Source: JASMHC01 sp964476515 (GTDB lineage: Bacteria; Pseudomonadota; Alphaproteobacteria; Rhodobacterales; Rhodobacteraceae). From it: a DNA stretch of 20,949 nucleotides. The notes under the pieces are model-generated. The model had not been told where the DNA came from. It saw only the letters and a program-made list of their open reading frames with translations, and did not search any database. Each line of letters begins with the position of its first letter. Position 1 is the first letter of the stretch. The stretch lies in NCBI GenBank assembly GCA_964476515.1, contig CAYZAY010000036.1, forward strand, positions 1 to 20,949. The letters run 5' to 3'. Below are positions 14,682 to 20,949 of the stretch, one piece after another. Position numbers and translations under genes: made by a program.

Positions 14682-15675
14682 ACTTGGGTTTGCGGTTTCT
14701 TGGGTATGGTCGTGTCGGAATGTCTTTGAGCAATCCACCCACCCCCATTGCGGCGATGTCTTGACCGGTGACAGGTAGCCCACAGGCAACCCGTGCCAAC
14801 ACCCAATCCGTTCCGTTCAACGCAGGTGATCGCGCGCAGCCAGGAAGTCCGATGACTTTTGCTGTGCCAAGCTCGCCGAAAAACAACAGGTTGCCCGGGT
14901 CGACAGGCATACCGAATCTTTCGATCCCACCCCCAGACGCCACTACAGAAGCCGGTGCTATATCGTTGATATCCGACGTCGCCGAGGCTGTGAGGATAAG
15001 AACAAGGTCTTCCGCGCAATTGGCCAGCGCATCGGTTATATCCGAACTGCGATGGGCGCAGTGGTGGATATCGACCAGCTCCACACCCCAGCGCGCCAAG
15101 CGATCCCGAATTGCGCCGATGCCTTTCTCTGACTTAACGCCTTCGATTTCAGTCACGATCAAACGCGCGGTTCTTAACTTTGGCTGGGCAACCGTGATCG
15201 CCCCGTCGATGAAGTTTCTTGCTGCGTCTACGTCATCTTCGCGCACAGCGAACGAGATGATTTTGATCGTTGCCAGCATAGTTCCAGCATCGATCAAATG
15301 GTAATCGGGCACGGTCGCGATCGTGATCATCGGGTTCACGCTGTTGAACGCTGCAATCTTTTGCGCATCCACCCGAACAACGCCTGCGCCAGTGGCCACG
15401 AGGTTTACGCGACCAGTGAAGGCCTCTGTGATGGTTAGCCCGTGATTTTGAGGAGCAAAAATGGCACCAGCCAAGCGGGTCGCTGCTTGGTTTTCAGAAA
15501 TGTCGCCAGTCTCAAGCCTAGCGACCACAATTTCCTCAACGCCGCTCTTCGATAGCGCTTTGACATCGCTGACCGAAAGAACCGCCCCTTTGCGGATACG
15601 TTTGCCGTTCACGATAAGAGAATGCGCCAGCGTGGCACCCACCGCTGACGATGTTGGAACTGACCCGAACTTCAC
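14680..15675 (-). CDS. Molybdopterin-binding-domain protein (MoaB/MoeA-like), partner of XdhC
   Basis: This 331-residue soluble protein has an N-terminal segment (about 1-70, GKRIRKGAVLSVSDVKAL) followed by a long alpha/beta part. From about 165 to 275 it resembles the MogA/MoeA molybdopterin-binding fold (RLIVTEIEG, LILTASATSDINDI, VIGLPGCARSP). The GGTG signature of active MogA/MoeA proteins is replaced by TASATSD, so cofactor handling rather than catalysis is likely. It overlaps xdhC by the 4 bases ATGA, so the two are translationally coupled and probably work on the same molybdenum hydroxylase cofactor. In some alphaproteobacteria the same domain is fused to a MobA-like nucleotidyltransferase; that part is absent here. 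Confidence 0.8.
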   Translation of the reverse strand: MKFGSVPTSSAVGATLAHSLIVNGKRIRKGAVLSVSDVKALSKSGVEEIVVARLETGDISENQAATRLAGAIFAPQNHGLTITEAFTGRVNLVATGAGVVRVDAQKIAAFNSVNPMITIATVPDYHLIDAGTMLATIKIISFAVREDDVDAARNFIDGAITVAQPKLRTARLIVTEIEGVKSEKGIGAIRDRLARWGVELVDIHHCAHRSSDITDALANCAEDLVLILTASATSDINDIAPASVVASGGGIERFGMPVDPGNLLFFGELGTAKVIGLPGCARSPALNGTDWVLARVACGLPVTGQDIAAMGVGGLLKDIPTRPYPRNRKPK

Positions 15676-16643
15676 GATGATTTCCGCAAGACTGACGTCA
15701 TTTCAGCAAGAATGGACAAGGCAATTTCAGCCGGACCGCTGGAGCCGATATCCAACCCGACGGGGCCGTGAATTCGGGCGATATCATCTTTTCCAAAGAC
15801 AGCAGTTTCCAAACGATCAACGCGACTTGCGTGGGTTCGTTTTGATCCAAGTGCTCCGATATAAAACACGTCTGATTTTAGCGCCGCATGGATTGCTGGA
15901 TCGTCCAGCTTTGGATCGTGGGTCAGAAGAACCACAGCCGTTCGGGCATCCAACCCCACTGCATCCAACGCGTCATCTGGCCAATCGTGAAGAAGCGTTT
16001 CGCCGGGGAACCGATCATCGGATGCAAAGGCTACTCGTGGATCGACGATAAACGGGTCGTAACCAGCGATCCGCGCCATTGGGACCAATGCCTGCGCAAT
16101 ATGAACTGCACCGACGACGACAAGCCTAAGCGGTGGGTTGTGGATGGTAACAAAAGTCACCTCGTCGTCTTCATAGCCGGAACGATCTGCCCGAAAACGA
16201 TCAGGGAAGTCTTCGGGCGAAATTATGCGACGCTCGCCGGTTTCCACATTGCACTGATAACCAACGGCCTTGCGCGCCGTGCGCTGTGCCACCAATGCTT
16301 CAAGATCAGCAACCGGAAGAGCCTTGCCAATCGGTTCAAGCCATATCCGGATTGTTCCCCCACATGCCAAACCGACCGCAAAAGCATCCCCATCGGTGAC
16401 GCCATATTCCAACATTCTGGGTTGCCCGTCTTCCAATGCATCTAAGGATTCAGTCACCACCGCGCCTTCTACACAACCACCTGAAACCGACCCTTCGATC
16501 TTACCGTCGCCGCTGACCACAAGCTGGCTGCCGACCCGACGAGGCGCACTTCCCCATGTCTGAACAACGGTCGCCAGCGCGGCCCCCTTGCCTTCAAGGT
16601 GCCACTGCAATGCAGTCTCGGGGATATTATCGAAACGATCCAT
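15672..16643 (-). CDS. xdhC: XdhC/CoxF-family molybdenum cofactor maturation protein
   Basis: A 323-residue protein. The N-terminal XdhC/CoxI domain has TWGSAPRRVGSQL (29-41) and GSVSGGCVE (51-59), and GLACGG at 91-96 carries the conserved cysteine. The C-terminal Rossmann domain starts at LVVVGAVHIAQ (174-184) and contains YIGALGSKRTH (261-271). Such proteins bind, protect and sulfurate the molybdenum cofactor before insertion into xanthine dehydrogenase or CO-dehydrogenase-type enzymes. The frame is open to 16748, but ATG at 16643 (or 16646) follows GGAGGG and gives the normal family N-terminus (ETALQWHLEGKGAALATVV). No molybdenum hydroxylase subunits lie in the window. Confidence 0.9.
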   Translation of the reverse strand: MDRFDNIPETALQWHLEGKGAALATVVQTWGSAPRRVGSQLVVSGDGKIEGSVSGGCVEGAVVTESLDALEDGQPRMLEYGVTDGDAFAVGLACGGTIRIWLEPIGKALPVADLEALVAQRTARKAVGYQCNVETGERRIISPEDFPDRFRADRSGYEDDEVTFVTIHNPPLRLVVVGAVHIAQALVPMARIAGYDPFIVDPRVAFASDDRFPGETLLHDWPDDALDAVGLDARTAVVLLTHDPKLDDPAIHAALKSDVFYIGALGSKRTHASRVDRLETAVFGKDDIARIHGPVGLDIGSSGPAEIALSILAEMTSVLRKSS

Positions 16644-16719
16644 CATCCCTCCAATTGGAACGGTCAAGTAATGCGCATCAGCGTTGGAAAACGCAAGGCA
16701 CCCAATAAACGTTGCGTAT

Positions 16720-16731
16720 ATTTGATCAAAT
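16720..16731. promoter_or_regulatory. 12-base perfect palindrome between xdhC and gcdH
   Basis: ATTTGATCAAAT is fully palindromic and lies in the divergent gap, 77 bases from the xdhC start and 79 from the gcdH start. It is not an FNR box, which needs four more bases in the middle. A possible gcdH promoter (TTGATG, 17 bases, TAGGTT at 16757-16785) follows. It may be an operator for either gene. Confidence 0.35.
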
Positions 16732-16809
16732 TCTTGGTGGTAGCGCAATCTTCGCGTTGATGGATCGGATTTATCGCCGTAGGTTCGCCCTCATACCAAG
16801 GAGAATACC

Positions 16810-18030
16810 ATGACCGACGCACCAAAGCTCCGCGCCAAGGACCAGCCAGATCTTTCGACTTTTGATTGGGAAGATGCTCTTCGTCTTGAAAAGCAACTGA
16901 CCGAAGACGAACGGATGCTGCGTGATGCAGCGCGTCAGTTCGCGCAAACGGAACTGCAGCCTCGGGTTGTTAAGGCATATGCCGAAGAAGCAGCGGCGCC
17001 CGAACTGTTCCCCCTGATGGGCGAAGCAGGCTTACTTGGTGTCACGGTTCCTGAAGAATACGGCGGATTGGGCGCTGGCTACGTGTCCTACGGTCTGATC
17101 GCGCGCGAAATTGAGCGGGTCGACAGTGGTTATCGTTCAATGATGTCGGTTCAATCGAGCCTCGTGATCTATCCGATCTATGCATACGGCAGCGAAGAAC
17201 AGCGTCAAAAGTATCTACCCGGTCTGATCTCGGGCGAACTGATCGGTTGCTTTGGTCTGACGGAACCGGATGCGGGGTCAGACCCTGCGGGCATGAAAAC
17301 CCGCGCCGTTAAGACGGACAATGGCTACAAGCTGACCGGTTCGAAAATGTGGATTTCAAACAGCCCGTTTGCGGATGTTTTCGTGGTTTGGGCCAAATCA
17401 GAAGCACATGGTGGTAAAATCCGTGGCTTCGTTCTTGAAAAAGGAATGGCCGGTCTTTCCGCGCCAAAAATCCAAGGCAAACAGTCGCTGCGTGCCTCAA
17501 CCACTGGTGAGATCGTCATGGATGGCGTCGATGTTGGAGAAGACGCGCTTTTGCCAAACGTTCAGGGTCTCAAAGGTCCGTTCGGGTGTCTCAACCGTGC
17601 CCGTTACGGCATCAGCTGGGGTGTCCTTGGCGCAGCTGAGTTCTGTTGGCACGCGTCGCGTCAGTACGGCCTTGATCGCAAACAGTTCAACCGCCCGCTG
17701 GCGCAGACCCAATTGTTCCAAAAGAAATTGGCGGACATGCAGACCGAGATCACGTTGGGCATCCAAGGATCGCTACAAGTGGGCCGCTTGATGGACGCCG
17801 CAGACGCCGCGCCTGAAATGATCAGCATGATGAAGCGCAATAACTGTGGCAAGGCTTTGGACATCGCCCGAGTGTCTCGCGATATGCACGGCGGCAACGG
17901 CATTTCCGAAGAATTTCAGGTCATCCGTCATATGATGAACCTTGAAACGGTGAACACCTACGAGGGCACCCACGACGTGCACGCGCTTATCCTTGGGCGT
18001 GCGCAAACTGGCTTGCAGGCGTTTTTCTAA
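16810..18030 (+). CDS. gcdH: Glutaryl-CoA dehydrogenase
   Basis: The 406-residue acyl-CoA dehydrogenase fold flavoenzyme oxidises and decarboxylates glutaryl-CoA to crotonyl-CoA, late in lysine, tryptophan and glutarate breakdown. Typical segments are SVQSSL (113-118), GCFGLTEPDAGSDP (146-159) and WISN (181-184) at the FAD, and the catalytic base E385 in TYEGTHDVHALILGRA, which is the glutaryl-CoA dehydrogenase form of the C-terminus. Length and ends match the family. The ATG follows AAGGAGAA. It is divergent from xdhC and ends 3 bases before the convergent broken gene; the electron-transfer flavoprotein genes it needs are elsewhere. Confidence 0.95.
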   Translation: MTDAPKLRAKDQPDLSTFDWEDALRLEKQLTEDERMLRDAARQFAQTELQPRVVKAYAEEAAAPELFPLMGEAGLLGVTVPEEYGGLGAGYVSYGLIAREIERVDSGYRSMMSVQSSLVIYPIYAYGSEEQRQKYLPGLISGELIGCFGLTEPDAGSDPAGMKTRAVKTDNGYKLTGSKMWISNSPFADVFVVWAKSEAHGGKIRGFVLEKGMAGLSAPKIQGKQSLRASTTGEIVMDGVDVGEDALLPNVQGLKGPFGCLNRARYGISWGVLGAAEFCWHASRQYGLDRKQFNRPLAQTQLFQKKLADMQTEITLGIQGSLQVGRLMDAADAAPEMISMMKRNNCGKALDIARVSRDMHGGNGISEEFQVIRHMMNLETVNTYEGTHDVHALILGRAQTGLQAFF

Positions 18031-18033
18031 GCC

Positions 18034-18528
18034 TCATTCCAACACACAGGTTTCGTCGTCAGGGATATCGTTTTCCTCTGCCCATTCGTATTCCATGTCG
18101 ATGGCCTCTTCCACGAGTTTCTGAAAGTGCTGTGAGTGCAACTCCGGCACATAGTCTACGCTTGTGAAGTAGCCACAATGCAATTGGAATTGCAGCAACG
18201 CATTGTAGTTCCAACTGTCTTCGTTTGGTACGAATTCAAAGACCTGCTCCAAGGTCTGTGACATAATTTGCATATACCAATAAAACCCTTCGTATTCGAG
18301 GTCCGTCAACGGCTTGTCTCGCAACCCCGGTTTTGAATAAAGCGGGTTGTTCATCGAAATTTCCATAAAGTGGTAATAGGCTTGCTTGGCTTGCCGCTCG
18401 TTTTCGATCCGCGATTGGGTAACATATTACCCATAAGCGATGACAAATGCGCCTATGGTAATGCCTGTCGCAATAAGTCCGCCCATTGTGTCGATTGGAA
18501 TGTGGTATCGTTTCAGCCAATTAATCAT
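18034..18528 (-). pseudogene. Small membrane-anchored hypothetical protein interrupted by an in-frame ochre codon
   Basis: From ATG 18528, with AGGGGGGAG at good spacing, a 33-residue piece contains one membrane helix (TMGGLIATGITIGAFVIAYG) and stops at TAA 18427-18429. The same frame continues without further stops for 130 residues: TQSRIENERQAKQAYYHF, then NNPLYSKPGL, a helical part rich in aromatic residues, and an acidic end (ENDIPDDETCVLE). Read through, this is a plausible 164-residue protein with an N-terminal anchor and a cytoplasmic domain. One substitution (CAA, GAA or AAA to TAA) explains the break. The downstream part has an in-frame ATG at 18366 but no ribosome site. I do not recognise the family. 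It is likely a nonsense pseudogene or a base error. Confidence 0.65.
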
Positions 18529-18624
18529 TGCATGCTCCCCCCTGTTAGACATCAGGCTAGCACCATTCTCGCTGGACAAGCAGAAAAATCCGTCCAAGTG
18601 TTGCGGCAACAACATGAGGCGAAC

Positions 18625-19722
18625 ATGACCACCATCCCAGCCACTATGAAAGCCGTCGTGACCACCGGAAACGGAGGCTATGACATGCTGGACTACCGCG
18701 ATGTGCCAACACCCGTTCCTGCTGCGGGAGAGGTCTTGCTGAAAGTTCTTGCCGCTGGGGTGAACAACACCGAAATTAATACGCGGCTGGGCTGGTACTC
18801 TTCAGCCGTGACTGGCGACACCGGTAGCACGGCTGATGATCAGGCTATTGCGGGTGAACAAAAGGCCGATGGCGGTTGGAATGAAGCGACTCCGTTTCCG
18901 TTGATTCAGGGCACCGATTGCTGTGGTGAGGTTATTGCTTGCGGTGAAGGTGTAGACCAAAGCCGCATAGGGCAACGTGTTCTTGTCCGCGCCTGCATGC
19001 GCCCGAACGGCTATGACGTGATGGACAACATCTGGATGGCGTCCGATTTTGACGGGGCCTTTGCGCAATACGTCAAAGTCCCAGCATCCGATGTTTTTGC
19101 AGTTGATTACGACTGGTCCGACGCGGAACTGGCCACCATTCCTTGTGCCTACGCGACATCGGAAAACATGCTTCACCGTGTTGGCCTGTTAAAAGGCGAG
19201 ACCGTTTTGATTACTGGGGCGTCCGGCGGCGTCGGGTCTGCGACCGTCCAACTTGCCAAACGTCGCGGTGCAAAGGTGGTTGCCATCACCAGTGAAGCGA
19301 AAATGGACATGCTGCGTGAAATCGGTGCGGATATCGTGCTTGACCGCAACGCTGATCTTGTCGCCGAACTGGGTGAAAGCAGCGTCGATGTTGTGGTCGA
19401 TAACGTGGCAGGGGATGGGTTTCCGTCCATGCTCAAGGTCCTGAAACGAGGTGGTCGCTTCGTGTCTTCGGGTGCGATTGCCGGTCCGATTGTGTCTCTG
19501 GACATGCGGGACATGTACCTGAAAGACATTCGCCTAATCGGCTGCACGGCTTGGGATGAACCGGTCTTTCCAAACCTGATTTCGTACATCGAACGCGGTG
19601 AGATCCGTCCGCTTTTGGCCAAAACATTTCCGCTGAAAGACATCGCGACCGCACAACAGGAATTCATGGAGAAAAGCCACATCGGCAATTTTGTCCTTAT
19701 TCCTCCGCATGAAGATGCTTAG
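18625..19722 (+). CDS. Zinc-independent MDR oxidoreductase (quinone oxidoreductase-like)
   Basis: This 365-residue protein has the GroES-like fold of medium-chain dehydrogenases followed by a Rossmann domain with GASGGVGSATVQLAK (198-212), typical of quinone oxidoreductase-type MDRs. The zinc-ligand motif GHE is replaced by GTDCCGEV (96-103), so catalytic zinc is not expected. An insertion of about 25 residues (roughly 62-88) sits in the first domain before PFPLIQGTD. The substrate is unknown; NADPH-dependent reduction of quinones or enals is the usual activity of relatives. The ATG at 18625 has GAGG 5 bases upstream and fits the family start (MKAVVTTGNGGYD), so the longer open frame from 18370 is not used. 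Confidence 0.88.
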   Translation: MTTIPATMKAVVTTGNGGYDMLDYRDVPTPVPAAGEVLLKVLAAGVNNTEINTRLGWYSSAVTGDTGSTADDQAIAGEQKADGGWNEATPFPLIQGTDCCGEVIACGEGVDQSRIGQRVLVRACMRPNGYDVMDNIWMASDFDGAFAQYVKVPASDVFAVDYDWSDAELATIPCAYATSENMLHRVGLLKGETVLITGASGGVGSATVQLAKRRGAKVVAITSEAKMDMLREIGADIVLDRNADLVAELGESSVDVVVDNVAGDGFPSMLKVLKRGGRFVSSGAIAGPIVSLDMRDMYLKDIRLIGCTAWDEPVFPNLISYIERGEIRPLLAKTFPLKDIATAQQEFMEKSHIGNFVLIPPHEDA

Positions 19723-19866
19723 CGGCTGTTAACCATCTCTGCGTAACGTTGACCGCGAATCCACCGCGTGGCATTGTCTGTGCAACAATAAAGCGCCGCG
19801 AAAACGGGCGCGTTTCGAGCAGTCAGTAGGTATCCCGATGGGGCAGTTCCGCCAGATGGTGGCACC
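19723..19866. other. Intergenic region before the family 2 glycosyltransferase
   Basis: These 144 bases hold no gene. TTGACC (19749-19754) with CATTGT 17 bases later is a fair promoter guess for the downstream gene. TTAACCAT near 19728-19735 resembles a CtrA half-site, but no partner half-site lies at the right distance. No terminator stem was seen after the MDR gene. Confidence 0.25.
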
Positions 19867-20937
19867 ATGCGCATAACCGCAGTCACTTGCGTGAAAAACG
19901 AAGGCCCGTTCCTTTTGGAATGGATCGCCTTTAACCGTTTGCTTGGGGTAACGGATTTTCTTTTCTATTCAAATGATTGCACCGACGGAACGGACACTTT
20001 GTTGGACGCTTTAGCCGAACGTGGCGGGGTCATTCACTTACCCAATCCTGCTCAGGGTCGCAATTACCAGATGGAAGCGCTGAAGGATGCCGCCCAACAG
20101 GACATTGTGCGCGATGCCGACTGGGTCTGGATAGCGGATGTGGACGAATTCCTGAACATCCATGTAGGCGATCACACCATTCCGGCCTTGATCGACGCTT
20201 GCGGCGACCCCCACGCGATCAGCATCACCTTCCAGTTTATGGCGAACGGCGGTGTAGATCAGTTTGAAGACCGTCCGGTGATTGAGCAGTTCAACCTGTC
20301 CCACAATCCCGACATATGGAACGACGAAACCGCACAAGAGGTTAAAACCCTGATCCGCAGGGATATCCCCCTGCACTACTACGGTGCCCACCGCCCGTTT
20401 TTTCGCTCGATCCTATCAAAGAACCGCCGTCCCGATTGGACCGATGGGTCTGGTCGCGACGTACCGTTCAAGTTCAAGATGGCTGAAAACAAACGCCGTA
20501 TTCGCAAGTTCCCAACCAAGGGCGGGCGAAATTTTGCGTCCTTGAACCACTACGCGCTTCGGTCCTTGGATAGCTATCTGGTCAAAAACGACCGCGGGGA
20601 TGTGAACCGCGAGAACCGTAACTTCGACGATAGCGATTGGCGCGAGCGGAACGATCAAGGGTGGGAGGATCACTCGATCCATCGCTACCTGCCTGATCTG
20701 AACGCGGCCTTGGACGAGTTGAAATCCGACCCTGAGATCAGTCGCCTACACGAAGAAGCCGTCGTCGCCCATAAAGCCACCCGAGACCGCCTGATAGCGG
20801 ACCCTGATTATGCAGCCCTGGCCGAGCGGTTGAAATCGCTGCCAACCCTGCCACCCAAAGAGCTTGAGTTGATCGCCAAATTGGAGGCCGCGCAATGGAC
20901 TTGTCGCGTTTGCGTTCCGGTCTCTCAGTTCATTTAG
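19867..20937 (+). CDS. Family 2-type glycosyltransferase (Glyco_tranf_2_4 group)
   Basis: The 356-residue cytoplasmic protein of the GT-A fold begins CVKNEGPFLLEWIAFNRLLG (8-27), a hallmark of this group. It has SNDCTDGTD (35-43) and the metal-binding DVDEF (91-95). There is no membrane segment. The C-terminal third is charged and helical. Such genes are common in Roseobacter relatives and probably act on surface polysaccharide, but donor and acceptor are unknown. The start directly precedes the first strand (MRITAVTCVKNE); the ribosome site (GGTGG) is weak. It ends 12 bases before the window edge. Confidence 0.88.
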   Translation: MRITAVTCVKNEGPFLLEWIAFNRLLGVTDFLFYSNDCTDGTDTLLDALAERGGVIHLPNPAQGRNYQMEALKDAAQQDIVRDADWVWIADVDEFLNIHVGDHTIPALIDACGDPHAISITFQFMANGGVDQFEDRPVIEQFNLSHNPDIWNDETAQEVKTLIRRDIPLHYYGAHRPFFRSILSKNRRPDWTDGSGRDVPFKFKMAENKRRIRKFPTKGGRNFASLNHYALRSLDSYLVKNDRGDVNRENRNFDDSDWRERNDQGWEDHSIHRYLPDLNAALDELKSDPEISRLHEEAVVAHKATRDRLIADPDYAALAERLKSLPTLPPKELELIAKLEAAQWTCRVCVPVSQFI

Positions 20938-20949
20938 GCGGCCTTTCGT

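Noticed and set aside
15888..16445. Open frame of 185 codons on the plus strand within xdhC
   Set aside because: Antisense shadow of a gene whose motifs are clear on the minus strand.
1..20949. Genome-wide reassignment of TAG/TAA as sense codons
   Set aside because: Supported genes in the window end with TAG (P450, fpr), TAA (DUF2849, infC, gcdH) and TGA, so the two internal stops are local events.
1..20949. CRISPR array, tRNA, rRNA, insertion sequence or prophage
   Set aside because: No regularly spaced repeats, no tRNA-like TTCGAAT arm in the gaps, and no transposase, integrase or phage proteins were seen.

Overview
The window reads as chromosomal core DNA of a marine-type alphaproteobacterium, most likely a member of the Roseobacter group (Rhodobacteraceae). 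The basis is gene content and protein flavour: a sulfite-reduction operon of the form DUF2849, siroheme reductase, APS reductase, DUF934 and ferredoxin-NADP reductase; a SufT-SufA pair; an XdhC plus molybdopterin-binding-like pair; glutaryl-CoA dehydrogenase; and an IF-3 whose N-terminus matches alphaproteobacterial IF-3. GC content is moderate and even. I see no insertion sequence, prophage, tRNA, rRNA or CRISPR array, and no stretch over 300 bases lacks a gene.

Layout. 1-5454 is all on the minus strand. Read in transcription order it holds tgt (queuosine tRNA modification), an FAD-dependent amine oxidoreductase-like gene, a glycosyltransferase broken by an in-frame TAG, and the 5' part of lon behind a near-perfect sigma-32 heat-shock promoter. 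5455-5692 is a divergent regulatory region holding a tgt leader with competing hairpins, a small repeat-like element and a TACAAAT-type inverted/direct repeat. 5693-8497 (plus) holds sufT-sufA, then triosephosphate isomerase tightly followed by a cytochrome P450. An Lrp/AsnC regulator (minus, 8494-8964) shares overlapping stop codons with the P450 and diverges from the sulfur operon at 9112-12259, with ferredoxin-NADP reductase next (12360-13217). Two matching palindromes four helical turns apart lie between the regulator and the operon. Then come an atypical SDR protein and infC, which can only start at a non-canonical codon (ATA). Convergent to infC is an xdhC plus molybdopterin-binding-like pair (minus, 14680-16643). 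gcdH (plus) follows, then a small membrane-anchored protein gene broken by an in-frame TAA (minus), a quinone-oxidoreductase-like MDR gene (plus) and a family-2-type glycosyltransferase (plus).

How the genes fit together. The clearest functional unit is assimilatory sulfate reduction: CysH-type APS reductase makes sulfite, the siroheme/4Fe-4S reductase makes sulfide, and the ferredoxin-NADP reductase could supply electrons. DUF2849 and DUF934 are conserved partners without a settled role, and the divergent Lrp-type protein is the obvious candidate regulator. SufT and SufA serve Fe-S cluster maturation, which the two sulfur reductases need. The rest is housekeeping (Lon, Tgt, TpiA, IF-3) and catabolism (GcdH).

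I did not find a clearly new multi-gene system. The most informative oddities are regulatory or mutational: the AUA start of infC, two genes each split by one in-frame stop, the tgt leader with mutually exclusive pairings, the paired operators at the sulfur operon, and a P450 lacking the usual active-site threonine.
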